A DNA stretch of 64,000 nt from Actinobacteria bacterium HGW-Actinobacteria-4 (GTDB taxonomy: Bacteria > Actinomycetota > Actinomycetes > Actinomycetales > Demequinaceae), in contig PHEW01000004.1 of the NCBI GenBank assembly GCA_002841315.1, forward strand, positions 62,001 through 126,000, given 5' to 3'. Positions 45,152-56,766 of the stretch are shown here, piece by piece (position 1 is the stretch's first letter; every line of letters starts with the position of its first letter). The translations under genes and the position numbers were made by a program. The notes below the pieces were generated by a model. It was not told where the DNA came from. It saw only the letters and a list, made by a program, of their open reading frames with translations, and searched no databases.

Positions 45152-46077
45152 CGGACGACGCTGACCCGCAAACCTACCCCTCGGGTATCCCCAAGCCGGT
45201 CTTCGACGTGCCTCCCGACGCGCCAGAGGTCATGATCGTTACCGGAATGTCTGGGGCCGGACGCACCCGCGCGGCTGCCGTACTCGCGGATTTGGGATGG
45301 TATGTGGTCGACAATCTCCCGCCTCAGATGCTCACCGAGCTTGTATCAATGGTGGGGCGGAACGCCAAGCGGAGGCTCGCTGCCGTCGTTGACGTTCGTG
45401 GGGGCGAGTTCTTCCAAGACTTGGGCGCAGTGATTGACGACATTGCTGCAGGCGGCGTCGGAGTGTCAATGCTCTACCTGGACGCGGACGATTCCGTGCT
45501 CGTATCGCGATTCGAAGAGGCTCGACGGCCCCATCCGCTTCAAGGTAACGGCACCATCCTTGAGGGCATCGCCCGCGAGCGCCTCCAGATGAAGGCCGTC
45601 CGGGATCGTGCCGACCACGTGGTGGACACGAGTGGGCTCAACCTGCATCAATTGCGGGATCGGTTGGTGGCCACCGTTGCGCGGGACTCCGATGGAGAAG
45701 CGGTGCTTCACGTCAATGTCCAGTCGTTCGGGTTCAAGCACGGGGTTCCGTCCGACGCTGACTTCGTGGCGGACGTCCGGTTCCTGGACAACCCCCACTG
45801 GATACCCGAGCTGCGGCCCTTGACGGGTCTCGACCAAGCCGTATCCGAGCATGTGCTCGCGAGTGAGGGTGCCCCCGAGTTCCTTGAGGGCTACGTCAAT
45901 GTGCTGGCGACGGCGCTGCAGCGCTACCGAGTGCATGATAAGCACTCGGTCACAATCGCCATCGGGTGCACGGGTGGCCGCCATCGCTCGGTTGCCATGA
46001 GTGAGGCGATCGGCAAGAACTTGGCCGAACGCGGCTACTCCGTGAGAGTCACCCACCGCGACCGGACCCCCGCGTGA
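45148..46077 (+). CDS. rapZ: RNase adapter / nucleotide-binding protein RapZ (YvcJ)
   Basis: 309 residues. P-loop protein with Walker A-like [27 protein letters not shown], in which Arg stands where Lys is usual in the P-loop, as in other actinobacterial members as I recall. The C-terminal half has [25 protein letters not shown] and [17 protein letters not shown]. In E. coli RapZ controls GlmS through sRNA; in Gram-positive bacteria the role is less clear. Overlaps uvrC by ATGA and yvcK by GTGA. Confidence 0.94.
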   Translation: MTDDADPQTYPSGIPKPVFDVPPDAPEVMIVTGMSGAGRTRAAAVLADLGWYVVDNLPPQMLTELVSMVGRNAKRRLAAVVDVRGGEFFQDLGAVIDDIAAGGVGVSMLYLDADDSVLVSRFEEARRPHPLQGNGTILEGIARERLQMKAVRDRADHVVDTSGLNLHQLRDRLVATVARDSDGEAVLHVNVQSFGFKHGVPSDADFVADVRFLDNPHWIPELRPLTGLDQAVSEHVLASEGAPEFLEGYVNVLATALQRYRVHDKHSVTIAIGCTGGRHRSVAMSEAIGKNLAERGYSVRVTHRDRTPA

Positions 46078-47006
46078 GTGGTGACATGCGCATCGTGGCC
46101 CTTGGCGGCGGTCATGGCCTCTACGCGACCTTGACGGCACTGCGCGGCTTGACGGATCATCTCACCGCGATCGTCACCGTGGCCGACGACGGAGGCTCTT
46201 CGGGGCGGCTCCGTGACGAACTTGGCGTACTGCCGCCGGGCGACCTGCGAATGGCTCTGAGCGCGCTGTGCGAGGACACGGAATGGGGGCGCACGTGGCG
46301 CGACGTCCTCCAGAGTCGCTTTGTCACGGAAGGGCCCCTCCACGGACACGCGCTAGGCAACCTGTTGATTGCCGCCCTATGGGACAAGACTGGTGACGTT
46401 GTTGAAGGCCTGGACTGGATAGGCCGGCTGCTTCGATCCGAGGGCCGGGTGCTTCCGTTGGCCGGCGAACCGCTACAGATAGCCGCGATGGTCGCTACCG
46501 ACAATGGCGAACTGGCAGTTACTGGCCAAGTAGCAGTCGCCACAGCACCGGGCCGCATCACGTCGTTGAGCATCAGCCCCACGAACCCACGGGTGCCCGC
46601 AGAAACAGTCGCGGCGATCGACCAGGCGGATCTGGTCGTGCTCGGCCCGGGGAGCTGGTACACCTCCGTTCTGGTGCACTTCTTGGTCGAGCCAGTCGCC
46701 AACGCGCTGGGCCGCGCGCAGGACCGGACTGTCCTGGCACTCAATATTGCCTACGAGGACGAGGAGACCGCAGGTACGGACCGCGTTGATGACGTACGCG
46801 CGTTGCGAACCTTGGCCCCGGATTATGTCCCGTCGGTGGTTCTCGCCGATGTGGGACACGGAGACGATCCTCGGCTCAAGGCGGAGGTCGCCGCTTGGGG
46901 AGCACACCTGGCCGTCGCGTCGCTGTGTGCCTCCGGGACTGTTGACCGCCACGACATAGCCTCCTTACGCGAGCAATACTTGCGTGCGGCCGAACAATTC
47001 GCCTGA
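46074..47006 (+). CDS. yvcK: YvcK/CofD-like gluconeogenesis and cell-wall factor
   Basis: 310 residues. [55 protein letters not shown] is the family N-terminus; [27 protein letters not shown] and [12 protein letters not shown] follow. YvcK (CuvA in mycobacteria) binds UDP-sugars and supports growth and cell shape on gluconeogenic carbon sources. GTG overlaps the rapZ stop; an ATG four codons later (46086) is an alternative start. Confidence 0.94.
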   Translation: MSGDMRIVALGGGHGLYATLTALRGLTDHLTAIVTVADDGGSSGRLRDELGVLPPGDLRMALSALCEDTEWGRTWRDVLQSRFVTEGPLHGHALGNLLIAALWDKTGDVVEGLDWIGRLLRSEGRVLPLAGEPLQIAAMVATDNGELAVTGQVAVATAPGRITSLSISPTNPRVPAETVAAIDQADLVVLGPGSWYTSVLVHFLVEPVANALGRAQDRTVLALNIAYEDEETAGTDRVDDVRALRTLAPDYVPSVVLADVGHGDDPRLKAEVAAWGAHLAVASLCASGTVDRHDIASLREQYLRAAEQFA

Positions 47007-47046
47007 TTCGCCAGAAAGTGACCCGGATGAGTGGCAGGATAAGCGC

Positions 47047-48030
47047 ATGGCGTTGACTGCAAAGGTGAAGGACGAGCTCGCACGAGTTCCCATCGAGAAG
47101 CTCTCTGCACGCAAGGCCGAGATTGCGGCGACACTGCGCTTCGCGGGCGGACTTCATATCGTCTCCGGCCGCATTGTCATCGAAGCAGAACTCGACACTG
47201 CTGCTGGGGCGCGAAGGCTACGTGCCTTCATCCACGAGGTCTACGGACTGGGCTGCGAGATCATTGTTGTCTCGGGCGGAGCTCTGAAGAAGGGCAACCG
47301 CTATGTGGTGCGGGTGGTCAAGGAGGGGGAGTCGCTCGCTCGGCAGACCGGTTTGCTGGATCACCGAGGACGCCCCGTACGAGGACTTCCTCCGCATGTG
47401 GTTGGCGGGTCTATCGAGGACACGGTAGCGGCGTGGCGCGGCGCGTTCCTCGCCCATGGATCGCTTACCGAACCGGGGCGATCCTCGGCTCTCGAAGTGA
47501 CGTCCCCTGGCCCAGAAGCCGCGCTAGCGCTTGTGGGTGCGGCACGGCGCCTGAACATCAGCGCGAAGTCTCGGGAAGTGCGCGGCGTCGACAGAGTGGT
47601 CATTAGGGATGGCGATTCGATCTCTGCACTGCTTGCAAGGCTTGGAGCCCACGATTCGGTGATTGAGTGGGAGGAGCGGCGCACACGCAGGGAGGTGCGG
47701 GGCACCGCGAACCGCCTCGCCAACTTCGATGACGCCAATCTGCGCCGGAGTGCTCGCGCCGCCGTAGCCGCGGGCGCGCGTGTCGAGAGGGCCTTTGAGA
47801 TCCTTGGCGACAGCGTCCCCGAGCATCTTCGCGAGGCTGGACAGTTGCGTCTTGCGAACAAGGAAGCGTCTTTGGAAGAACTGGGCAAGCTGGCCAACCC
47901 TGCACTGACGAAAGACGCCGTGGCAGGCCGCATCAGACGGCTTCTCGCCACAGCGGACAAGCGCGCGGAAGAGTTGGGCATCCCTGACACCGAAGCCGGT
48001 ATCAGCCAGGAGTTACTCGACCTCGATTAG
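47047..48030 (+). CDS. whiA: Sporulation/cell division regulator WhiA
   Basis: 327 residues. LAGLIDADG-like N-terminal domain ([37 protein letters not shown]) and C-terminal helix-turn-helix domain ([39 protein letters not shown]). In Streptomyces WhiA with WhiB controls sporulation; in non-sporulating Actinobacteria it affects division. The [14 protein letters not shown] is preferred to the longer upstream frame. The region before it contains AGGA and a CAGGAT hexamer 6 nt upstream, so either an SD or a leaderless start is possible. Confidence 0.95.
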   Translation: MALTAKVKDELARVPIEKLSARKAEIAATLRFAGGLHIVSGRIVIEAELDTAAGARRLRAFIHEVYGLGCEIIVVSGGALKKGNRYVVRVVKEGESLARQTGLLDHRGRPVRGLPPHVVGGSIEDTVAAWRGAFLAHGSLTEPGRSSALEVTSPGPEAALALVGAARRLNISAKSREVRGVDRVVIRDGDSISALLARLGAHDSVIEWEERRTRREVRGTANRLANFDDANLRRSARAAVAAGARVERAFEILGDSVPEHLREAGQLRLANKEASLEELGKLANPALTKDAVAGRIRRLLATADKRAEELGIPDTEAGISQELLDLD

Positions 48031-48097
48031 GCGCTCGGGGACGATGCCGTGGGACCTTTGTCGCGTGCGTTGGCAGGCTCGCGCATAGTAGGGTTGA

Positions 48098-49195
<1,098 letters not shown>

Positions 49196-49207
49196 GTCCG
49201 TGACTGA

Positions 49208-49248
49208 TAGCAACGTCCGTACACGCATTGCGTGTGCGGACGTTGCTA
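49208..49248 (+). terminator. Long hairpin between gap and pgk
   Basis: A 19-bp stem (49208-49226 with 49230-49248) with one G-T pair and the triloop ATT. There is no T-run. It may end, attenuate or stabilise the gap transcript, since pgk follows 42 nt later on the same strand. Confidence 0.75.
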
Positions 49249-49290
49249 CGTCAGGCCCGTTCACCCTCTCACCTCTTCGAAGGACACTTC

Positions 49291-50487
49291 ATGAAAACCA
49301 TTGATTCGCTCGGCGATCTCGCAGGCAAACGCGTGCTCGTGCGTTCAGACCTCAACGTGCCGCTCGACGGCACCACCATCACCGACGACGGGCGCGTGCG
49401 CGCGTCGGTCACCACCATCAACCGCCTGCGCGCTGCTGGTGCACGTGTGATCGTGATGGCGCACTTAGGACGGCCCGAAGGCGAGCCGAACCCCAAGTAC
49501 TCCCTAGCGCCGGTCGCCGCCCGGTTGGCAGAGTTGCTCGAGACGCCAGTGCAGTTTGCGACTGACGTTGTGGGGGAGAGCGCCGCGGCGGTTGTCGTAG
49601 GCCTCGCTGACGGTGACGTCGCCCTGCTCGAGAACGTGCGCTTCGATCCTCGCGAGGCGTCCAAGGTTGATGCAGAGCGCGAGTCACTCGCGGCGGAACT
49701 CGCATCCTTTGGCGACGCGTACGTTTCTGATGGTTTTGGTGTTGTCCACCGCAAGCAGGCTTCGGTGTATGACATCGCGGCGCTCTTGCCGGCCGCAGCG
49801 GGAACGCTCGTGGAGAAGGAAGTGCTGTCGCTATCGCGTGCGACGACTGACCCGGAGCGGCCCTACGCCGTTGTGCTGGGTGGTTCCAAGGTGTCGGACA
49901 AGCTCGGCGTGATTGCCAACTTGTTGACCAAAGCCGACCGCCTGCTCATCGGCGGAGGCATGGTGTTCACCTTCCTCGCGGCCAAAGGCCACAGCGTGGG
50001 CTCATCAATCCTCGAGGAAGACCAGATCGAGGCTGTCAAGGGATATCTCGCGACCGCTGAAGCCAACGGCGTCGAGATCGTCATTCCCGAGGACATCGTG
50101 ATTGCCGATGCATTCGCTGCGGACGCCAACACCAAGGTGGTTCCGGCGGACCAGATCCCCGATGGTTGGATGGGGCTCGACATCGGGCCTGTCGCCGCGA
50201 CGGCCTTCGCAGCCAAGATCGTCGACGCCAAGACCATCGTCTGGAACGGCCCCATGGGGGTGTTCGAGTTTGATGCCTTCGCCAACGGCACCCGAGCGGT
50301 TGCGCAGGCCATGATCGACTCAGACGGATTCTCCGTGGTTGGCGGCGGCGATTCAGCCGCGGCGGTACGCCGGCTCGGCTTTGACGAAGAGGGCTTCAGC
50401 CACATCTCGACTGGTGGCGGCGCGTCACTTGAACTACTTGAAGGCAAGGTCCTCCCGGGCCTGTCCGTACTGGAGGAAACCTCATGA
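49291..50487 (+). CDS. pgk: Phosphoglycerate kinase
   Basis: 398 residues. [15 protein letters not shown] is the substrate-binding signature, [39 protein letters not shown] and [12 protein letters not shown] the remaining motifs including the nucleotide site. AAGGA at 49281-49285 lies 5 nt before the ATG. The stop overlaps the tpiA start by ATGA. Confidence 0.97.
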   Translation: MKTIDSLGDLAGKRVLVRSDLNVPLDGTTITDDGRVRASVTTINRLRAAGARVIVMAHLGRPEGEPNPKYSLAPVAARLAELLETPVQFATDVVGESAAAVVVGLADGDVALLENVRFDPREASKVDAERESLAAELASFGDAYVSDGFGVVHRKQASVYDIAALLPAAAGTLVEKEVLSLSRATTDPERPYAVVLGGSKVSDKLGVIANLLTKADRLLIGGGMVFTFLAAKGHSVGSSILEEDQIEAVKGYLATAEANGVEIVIPEDIVIADAFAADANTKVVPADQIPDGWMGLDIGPVAATAFAAKIVDAKTIVWNGPMGVFEFDAFANGTRAVAQAMIDSDGFSVVGGGDSAAAVRRLGFDEEGFSHISTGGGASLELLEGKVLPGLSVLEETS

Positions 50488-51275
50488 CCCGCACGCCATT
50501 GATCGCAGGCAACTGGAAGCTCAACCTCGACCACCTCGAGGCGACCCACACCGCCCAGAAGCTCTCGTGGCTCTTGCGCGATGCGGAACATGACTACGCC
50601 GATGTCGAAGTCGCGGTGTTGCCCGCGTTCACGGCACTACGGTCCGTCCAGACGCTTGTTGACGCCGACAAATTGGAACTCAAGTACGGTGCCCAGGACA
50701 TTTCGGAGCACACCGATGGTGCCTACACCGGCGAAGTGTCCGGTGCGATGCTGGCGAAGTTGGGCATCGACTACGTTGCGGTGGGTCACTCCGAACGCCG
50801 CCAGTACCACGCGGAGTCGGACGCGATCGTTGCTGCGAAGGCGAAGGCCGCCTTCGCCCACGGCATCGTGCCTATCGTGTGCGTGGGTGAGGGCCTCGAC
50901 GTGCGCAAGGAAGGCAAGCAGGTCGAGTACACGCTGGCGCAGGTCGACGGAGCACTCGATGGTCTGCCTGCTGCGCACGCGAAAGACGTGGTTATCGCCT
51001 ATGAACCCGTGTGGGCCATTGGCACCGGCGAGGTCGCCACACCCGCTGACGCTCAGGAGGTCTGTGGCGCGATTCGGGGCCGGCTTGCCGAGCTCTATGA
51101 CGCGGAGCTCGCTGCAGGCGTTCGGGTACTCTACGGCGGCTCCGTGAAGTCCGGTAACATTGCTCAGATCATGGCTGAAGTCGATGTTGACGGCGCGTTG
51201 GTAGGGGGAGCAAGCCTGGACCCCGAGGAGTTCGCCAAGATTGCACGCTTCCGGGCTCACCAAGTGGGCTTGTGA
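50484..51275 (+). CDS. tpiA: Triosephosphate isomerase
   Basis: 263 residues. [15 protein letters not shown] contains the Asn-Lys catalytic pair, [14 protein letters not shown] the electrophilic His, [17 protein letters not shown] the catalytic Glu, and [10 protein letters not shown] the phosphate loop. Overlaps pgk by 4 nt; followed by secG after 62 nt that hold a promoter. Confidence 0.97.
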   Translation: MTRTPLIAGNWKLNLDHLEATHTAQKLSWLLRDAEHDYADVEVAVLPAFTALRSVQTLVDADKLELKYGAQDISEHTDGAYTGEVSGAMLAKLGIDYVAVGHSERRQYHAESDAIVAAKAKAAFAHGIVPIVCVGEGLDVRKEGKQVEYTLAQVDGALDGLPAAHAKDVVIAYEPVWAIGTGEVATPADAQEVCGAIRGRLAELYDAELAAGVRVLYGGSVKSGNIAQIMAEVDVDGALVGGASLDPEEFAKIARFRAHQVGL

Positions 51276-51277
51276 CG

Positions 51278-51307
51278 TTCGGCAATAGGCCGCACGTCGC
51301 GTATTCT
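51278..51307 (+). promoter_or_regulatory. Putative secG promoter (TTCGGC - 18 bp - TATTCT)
   Basis: A -10 TATTCT (51302-51307) with TTCGGC at 51278-51283, 18 bp apart, gives a leader of about 24 nt with AAAGGAG before the secG GTG. Confidence 0.55.
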
Positions 51308-51337
51308 TAGAGCCACAGCCGACCACAAAGGAGAATT

Positions 51338-51583
51338 GTGCAGACCCTTACCACCATACTTTGGGTGGCACTCGTAGTGCTCGGCCTGATCATGATCGCT
51401 CTCATCCTCATTCACCGTGGCCGCGGGGGAGGCATCACCGACATGTTCGGTGGTGGCCTCGCCTCCGGAGTGCAGTCGTCTGCGGTCGGCGAACGAAACC
51501 TCACTCGCATCACGTGGGGTGTGGCGATCTTCTGGGGCATGACAGTGGTGCTCTTGGGCCTCGTGGCCCGCTTCAACATCTAA
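51338..51583 (+). CDS. secG: Protein translocase subunit SecG
   Basis: 81 residues with two membrane helices (about 5-25 and 55-75). LIHRGRGGGITDMFGGG in the loop is the SecG signature. It assists SecYE in protein export. GTG with AAAGGAG at 51327-51333. From memory, adjacency to tpiA is common in Actinobacteria. Confidence 0.95.
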   Translation: MQTLTTILWVALVVLGLIMIALILIHRGRGGGITDMFGGGLASGVQSSAVGERNLTRITWGVAIFWGMTVVLLGLVARFNI

Positions 51584-51604
51584 CAGATTCTCAAGGGGGA
51601 GATT

Positions 51605-51970
51605 ATGGCTGGGGGCAATGCGATCCGCGGCTCGCGAGTGGGTGCGGGACCGATGGGCGAAGTGGAACGCGGCGAGTCCGCACCACGGGAGGCCGTCTCG
51701 TATTACTGTGCCCGTGGGCATGTCAACACTCCCAGTTTCGCAACCGGTGACGATCAAGTGATCCCGGTCGAGTGGGACTGCCCCCGCTGTGGTCTTCCTG
51801 GGGGTCTCGATCAGGCCAACCCACCAGAGCCGATCCGCAATGAACCGTACAAGACCCACCTTGCGTACGTTAAGGAACGGCGTTCCGAGGCCGAGGGCGA
51901 GGCTCTTCTTGAAGAGGCTCTGTCGGCACTTCGCGCGCGGCGCTCGGCGGTTGCCGTAGCTGCCGACTAG
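51605..51970 (+). CDS. rbpA: RNA polymerase-binding protein RbpA
   Basis: 121 residues. MAGGNAIRGSRVGAGPMGEVERGESAPRE is the N-terminal tail, followed by the zinc-ribbon-like core (YYCARGH...WDCPRCGLPGG) and the C-terminal sigma-interacting helix (EPYKTHLAYVKERRSEAEGEALLEEAL). An actinobacterial factor that binds RNA polymerase and group 1/2 sigma factors and aids open complex formation. A ribosome binding site of AAGGGGGAG precedes the ATG. Converges with pgl. Confidence 0.96.
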   Translation: MAGGNAIRGSRVGAGPMGEVERGESAPREAVSYYCARGHVNTPSFATGDDQVIPVEWDCPRCGLPGGLDQANPPEPIRNEPYKTHLAYVKERRSEAEGEALLEEALSALRARRSAVAVAAD

Positions 51971-51979
51971 CGTACGTCA

Positions 51980-52015
51980 GCCATCGCGCGAGGCGACCTA
52001 GCCCGTAGCGATGGC
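51980..52015. terminator. Possible hairpin between rbpA and pgl
   Basis: GCCATCGC (51980-51987) and GCGATGGC (52008-52015) form an 8-bp stem with a 20-nt loop that includes the pgl stop codon. Weak, but it is the only candidate at this convergent junction. Confidence 0.4.
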
Positions 52016-52711
52016 GGCAACGTCGACCAGCACGAGTGTCTCGTCGGTTCCACGTACTGCGCCCGCCGGATAGTCACCGGTCATCGCTAGACAGTGCCTC
52101 ACCGCGTCTGCCTTGTCCGCGCCCGCCGCGACCACCCAGACGCGATGCGCCCGGTTGATTGTCTGTAGCGAGAGCGTGACTCGGGTGGGAGGCGGTTTGG
52201 GGGAGTCGTGGACCGCGAGTGCGAGCGCGCTGGAGTCGCCAAAGGCGCTGTGCCCGGGGAACAATGACGCCACGTGGCCGTCCGGACCGATGCCTAGCAG
52301 GACGATGTCCCACTCGGGACTACCCTCACGCTCGATCTCATCCGAGTACGCGTGCGCAGCGTCCTCAACGGTCGCGTAGCGATCAGCAGCGCCCATCCGG
52401 TGAATGTTGTGCTCGGGAATGGGCAACGCACCTAGAGCGGCCCCTTGTGCTTGGCCCTCGTTACGATCGGGGTCTCCGCTCGTAACGAACCTCTCGTCGC
52501 CCCACCACAGATGTACGGCGGTCCAGTCGATACTTCCGGCCAACGGCGAGGCCGCGATGGAGGCAAGAGTCTTGATTCCTACCGTCCCGCCCGTGAGGAC
52601 AACGTCAACCCGTGGCCGTTGGGACAAGGTGTCGGCAACGACGGTAAGCAGCCTGGCCGCGGTCGCGTCCGCGACCGCTTGTGCGTCCGGGTAGCTAACG
52701 ACCCGCCTCAC
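51998..52711 (-). CDS. pgl: 6-phosphogluconolactonase
   Basis: 237 residues. Hydrolyses 6-phosphogluconolactone. VLTGGTVGIKTLASI, WWGDERFV and DIVLLGIGPDGHVASLFPG are family motifs (NagB/RpiA fold). The GTG start is set by the GTGA overlap with opcA; the upstream frame is longer. Last gene of the tkt-pgi-zwf-opcA-pgl operon. Confidence 0.93.
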   Translation of the reverse strand: MRRVVSYPDAQAVADATAARLLTVVADTLSQRPRVDVVLTGGTVGIKTLASIAASPLAGSIDWTAVHLWWGDERFVTSGDPDRNEGQAQGAALGALPIPEHNIHRMGAADRYATVEDAAHAYSDEIEREGSPEWDIVLLGIGPDGHVASLFPGHSAFGDSSALALAVHDSPKPPPTRVTLSLQTINRAHRVWVVAAGADKADAVRHCLAMTGDYPAGAVRGTDETLVLVDVAAIATG

Positions 52712-53619
52712 GCTAGCCCCCGAGCGAAAGCCTGCAACACTTCCCCATAGACTTCGTCGTCGTCGAGCCTGCGCAGTTCCTCCGCCAGGCAATCGTCGAG
52801 GTTGCGTGCGGGAAGCGTGATGATGTGATCGGGCTGGTCAGGCTGAGACAAGGTGGCATTGCGGCCGTCAGGACGCGAGATCCCAATGTCTCCAGACGGG
52901 GTCTCCAGGACAATGTGCTGGAGTCCGCGAACGGTGTCATCATAGGTGGCCTCAATATCGCAGCCAAGCACGTGTTGCAACCACGCGCCGAGCAACAGGA
53001 TCGAGGGGCTACCCGTGTCGCCGTGGATCCTAGCTTTGGTGACCTGCGGGCTATCGATCTGCTCGAGCGCAGAGGCGAGCAACGCGCGCCAGCGCGTCAG
53101 GCGCGTCCATGCCAGATCGGTGTCACCCGGCTGGTAGTGCTTGGCAAGCCCCTTGAGGGTCTGCTCGGGACGGGCCTCACCCTTGGTGTCGGTGATGCGC
53201 CGTGCCGCCATGTGCCCGATGCCCGTTGCCCAGGTGTTGCCGGGAACCGATGCGGGCCACCACGCCACGATGGGCGCGTCCGGCAGTAGCAGGGGCGTCA
53301 CCAGGGTGTCACTGTGCTTGATCTGCTCGCCCGATGGGCGCAACACGATGACTTCGGAGGCCCCGGCGTCCCCACCCACCCTGATCTCTGCGTCAAGACA
53401 GTCGTCCTTGGTGTCGTGAGGCGCGACCACGATGATCCGGCAGGGGTGTTCACGTGATGCGACGTTCGCGGTTTCGATCGCCTGTTCAGCGTCGGCACCT
53501 GTGGCATCGATCACCAGCGTCATGACACGCCCAAGCGTGATCACTCCGCCTTCCTTGCGCACCCGGACTAGCGCCTTGTTGATCTCGCTTGTGGTCGTCT
53601 TTGGCATGGTGATGATCAT
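52708..53619 (-). CDS. opcA: Glucose-6-phosphate dehydrogenase assembly protein OpcA
   Basis: 303 residues. OpcA family: VITLGRVMTLVIDA, EHPCRIIVV, LRPSGEQIKHSDTLVTPLLLPDAPIVAWWP and DLAWTRLTRWRALLASAL. In cyanobacteria OpcA allosterically activates Zwf; in Actinobacteria it is found with zwf and presumably does the same. Overlaps zwf by ATGA and pgl by GTGA. Confidence 0.94.
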   Translation of the reverse strand: MIITMPKTTTSEINKALVRVRKEGGVITLGRVMTLVIDATGADAEQAIETANVASREHPCRIIVVAPHDTKDDCLDAEIRVGGDAGASEVIVLRPSGEQIKHSDTLVTPLLLPDAPIVAWWPASVPGNTWATGIGHMAARRITDTKGEARPEQTLKGLAKHYQPGDTDLAWTRLTRWRALLASALEQIDSPQVTKARIHGDTGSPSILLLGAWLQHVLGCDIEATYDDTVRGLQHIVLETPSGDIGISRPDGRNATLSQPDQPDHIITLPARNLDDCLAEELRRLDDDEVYGEVLQAFARGLA

Positions 53620-55133
53620 GGGCGCCTCCAGACGCGGCCGTCCTTTGCGAGCATGGCGTCTGCGCTATCAGGCCCCCAGGTTCCCGATCGGTAGGTCTCA
53701 GGCTTGCCGTGGCTCTCCCAGTGAGCGGTGACGGGGTCGAGGAGCTTCCACGACAACGCCACTTCCTCATGGCGTGGGAACAGGGGAGGGTCGCCCAGCA
53801 GGACGTCCAAGATGAGCCGCTCGTAGGCTTCAGGCGAGGACTCAGTGAACGCGTTGCCGTAGGCGAAGTCCATCGTGACGTCACGGACTTCCATCGTGGT
53901 TCCCGGAACCTTGGAGCCAAAACGGAGCGTCACGCCTTCGTCCGGCTGAATGCGGATCACGAGGGCGTTGTTTCCGACCTCTCCGCCTTGGATTTCTTGG
54001 AAGTACGGGCTGGGCGCCTTCTTGAAGACCAACGCGATCTCCGTGACGCGCCTGCCGAGTCGTTTCCCAGCGCGGAGGTAGAAGGGCGTGCCCGCCCAGC
54101 GGCGGTTCGGTACGTCGAGTCGCAACGCAGCGTACGTCTCCGTGATCGAGTCGGGGGCGATGCCGTCCTCTTCGAGGAAGCCACCCACGCGTTCACCGCC
54201 GCGCCACCCTGCACCGTACTGACCTCGAGCGGTGTTCGCGTCGAGGTCTGCGGGGAGCTTGGCTGCCCTGAGAACCTTTTCCTTCTCGTCGCGCAAGTCG
54301 TCCGCGTCGAAGGTGGCGGGCTCTTCCATCGCGGTGAGGGCGAAGAGTTGGAGCAAGTGGTTCTGGATGACGTCCCGTGCTTGGCCGATGCCGTCGTAGT
54401 ACCCAGCGCGGCCGCCGATGCCGATGTCCTCGGCCATGGTGATCTGCACGTGGTCGATGTACTGGGCGTTCCAGATGGGCTCAAAGAGCTGGTTGGCGAA
54501 CCTCAAGGCAAGCAGGTTCTGGACGGTCTCCTTGCCCAGGTAGTGATCGATCCGGAACACGGAATCTGCCGGGAAGACCTCGGATACCACGGCGTCGAGT
54601 TCGTTCGCGGACTCGAGGTCGTGTCCAAACGGCTTTTCGATAACGACGCGGCGCCACGTGTTTTCGTGCGGGTCCGAGAGCCCAGAGTCCCTGAGTTGCC
54701 TGATCACCTGGGGGAAGTTTGACGGCGGAATCGACAGGTAGAAGGCATGATTGCCGCCGGTCCCACGCTGGCGGTCAAGTTCTTCGACGGTGTCGCGAAG
54801 CCGGGCAAAGGCCTCGGGATCATCGAAGTTGCCCTGGACAAACCGAATTCCCTCCGCCAGTTGCTTCCAAGTCTCCTCACGGAAGGGCGTGCGGGCATGT
54901 TCCTTCACGGAGTCGTGAACGATCTGTTGGAAGTCCTCTCGGTCCCACTCACGGCGAGCGAATCCGGTGAGCGCGAACGCAGGGGGCAGGAGACCTCGGT
55001 TGGCGAGGTCATAGACAGCGGGCATCAGCTTCTTGCGGGCAAGATCGCCCGTCACGCCGAACATCACGAGGCCACAAGAACCTGCGATGCGTGGAAGCCT
55101 GCGATCCCGGGGATCACGCAGGGGATTGTTCAC
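53616..55133 (-). CDS. zwf: Glucose-6-phosphate 1-dehydrogenase
   Basis: 505 residues. First oxidative pentose phosphate step. LVMFGVTGDLARKKLMPAVY is the nucleotide-binding site, RIDHYLGKETVQNLLALRFAN the catalytic signature with His, VRDVTMDFAYG near the C-terminus. GTG start 4 nt after the pgi stop on this strand. Confidence 0.96.
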   Translation of the reverse strand: MNNPLRDPRDRRLPRIAGSCGLVMFGVTGDLARKKLMPAVYDLANRGLLPPAFALTGFARREWDREDFQQIVHDSVKEHARTPFREETWKQLAEGIRFVQGNFDDPEAFARLRDTVEELDRQRGTGGNHAFYLSIPPSNFPQVIRQLRDSGLSDPHENTWRRVVIEKPFGHDLESANELDAVVSEVFPADSVFRIDHYLGKETVQNLLALRFANQLFEPIWNAQYIDHVQITMAEDIGIGGRAGYYDGIGQARDVIQNHLLQLFALTAMEEPATFDADDLRDEKEKVLRAAKLPADLDANTARGQYGAGWRGGERVGGFLEEDGIAPDSITETYAALRLDVPNRRWAGTPFYLRAGKRLGRRVTEIALVFKKAPSPYFQEIQGGEVGNNALVIRIQPDEGVTLRFGSKVPGTTMEVRDVTMDFAYGNAFTESSPEAYERLILDVLLGDPPLFPRHEEVALSWKLLDPVTAHWESHGKPETYRSGTWGPDSADAMLAKDGRVWRRP

Positions 55134-55137
55134 TCGG

Positions 55138-56766
55138 CTAGCCCTCCAGAAGTGCCGTGAGTCGAGCCACGTGGGCTGCCTCCGTCAGATTGATTCGCAA
55201 TACGGGCCGGCCATGGTCCGCTAGCACTCTCGCGTCCCCTGCTGCCTGCGCCGCGATGAGTGTCCCAAAGCTGAACGGCCGCTCCGGGATGTCCATGTCG
55301 TCGGCGAATGCGCCCGTAACCTGCAAGAACACGCCCTCCGGCACGCCGCCCTTGTGCAACTGGCCGGTCGAGTGCAGGAAGCGAGGGCCCCAACCGAAGG
55401 TGGTAGGCCGGCCTGCGCGGGCTGCAAGGGGTCCGCGTATCTTGGCCAGACCTGGGTAAGCCTCGCGGTTGAGGTAGACCATGACCGCGAGGTATCCACG
55501 GTCGCCGAGTTCGCGCAGCAGGGCACCAATGGCACCTTCTACGGTGTCGATGCCGTCGAGCAAGCCGTCGGTGGCGAGAACCTCAATGCCGTCGTCCACA
55601 AATGCGGGCTGCTCCGGCTCGGGGAGGTCGTCAAGGAGCGCGCGTGCCGCGTTCTTGGCTGACTCGACGTTGGGCTGATCAAAGGGGCTGATTCCCATGA
55701 TGCGCCCCGCTACCGCGGTGGCGTACTCCCACAGCAGGAACTGAGCACCCAACGTTCCCGCGGAGTTGATGGCGTGACCCTCGGCGTCGTCGTCGCTGTC
55801 GAGCGCAACCAGCCGGGTATCGATGACGTCGTGGCTACGAGAATCTGGCGCGTTGGGTTCGGCAACCACGGGTAGGACTCCCACACCGTTCTTGCCGGTG
55901 GACTCCGCGATGAGTTGCTCGGCCCAGTCGCCAAAGCCTACGAGGCCAGAATCGTGATCAGAAATGACCAGTTTGTTGCGAGTCGAGCCGGCCATGGCAG
56001 CGCCGAGCACAAGGGCCGGGTTGGATTCGTCGTCCTCAGCGAGCGAGTCGGCGATCGCAGCGGCCTCGTCGAGGAGTTCGACCACAGGAACGCCGGCGAG
56101 CGCTGACGGCACGAGGCCAAACGCGCTGAGCACCGAGAAGCGCCCACCGACGTTCGGATCAGCGAGGAACACGGCCCGGTAGCCCGCCTTCACCGACTGC
56201 TGGTGGAGGGGTGAGTCAGGATCGGTGACGATCACGATGTGTTGACGAGGGTCGAGGCCCTCGCCTTCGAACGCCGCCTCGAACGCTCGACGTGCGGAAT
56301 CGGTCTCGATGGTGCCGCCAGACTTGGACGAGACCACCACCACGGTGTGGGCGAGATCGGTGCCCATCGCGTCGCGCACCTGGTCGGGATCGGTCGAGTC
56401 GAGGGTCACCAGCGGGACGCCGTAGGTCGCGCAGATGACCTCGGGGCCTAGCGAGGATCCGCCCATGCCCGCGAGAACCACACGCGACTTTCCTTCGGCT
56501 TGGAGTTCGCCGTAGAGGGTCGACAGCTGGTCGAGAATGCTCCTCGACGTGTCGTGGAGGTTTGTCCAACCCAAGCGAATCTGCGACTCGGCCTCAGCAT
56601 CCTTGCCCCACAAGGTGTAGTCCTTGGCGGCAATGCGCGATGCAACCTTGTCGGCGACCAGGCTCGGCACAAGCGTCCGTGCCGCGATGGCGGCGTCTCC
56701 CGCCACGGTCAGCGCGAGGTGGGCTTCGTTGCCGATGCCTACCCAGGAACTCAGTGCGTCGGTCAC
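55138..56766 (-). CDS. pgi: Glucose-6-phosphate isomerase
   Basis: 542 residues. Interconverts glucose 6-phosphate and fructose 6-phosphate. SIS-type sugar-binding region with GMGGSSLGPEV and VVVSSKSGGTIET (phosphate site), and GWGPRFLHSTGQLHKGG with the catalytic His/Lys region. It is a stand-alone isomerase in the transketolase operon, not fused to transaldolase. Overlaps tkt by GTGA. Confidence 0.93.
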   Translation of the reverse strand: MTDALSSWVGIGNEAHLALTVAGDAAIAARTLVPSLVADKVASRIAAKDYTLWGKDAEAESQIRLGWTNLHDTSRSILDQLSTLYGELQAEGKSRVVLAGMGGSSLGPEVICATYGVPLVTLDSTDPDQVRDAMGTDLAHTVVVVSSKSGGTIETDSARRAFEAAFEGEGLDPRQHIVIVTDPDSPLHQQSVKAGYRAVFLADPNVGGRFSVLSAFGLVPSALAGVPVVELLDEAAAIADSLAEDDESNPALVLGAAMAGSTRNKLVISDHDSGLVGFGDWAEQLIAESTGKNGVGVLPVVAEPNAPDSRSHDVIDTRLVALDSDDDAEGHAINSAGTLGAQFLLWEYATAVAGRIMGISPFDQPNVESAKNAARALLDDLPEPEQPAFVDDGIEVLATDGLLDGIDTVEGAIGALLRELGDRGYLAVMVYLNREAYPGLAKIRGPLAARAGRPTTFGWGPRFLHSTGQLHKGGVPEGVFLQVTGAFADDMDIPERPFSFGTLIAAQAAGDARVLADHGRPVLRINLTEAAHVARLTALLEG

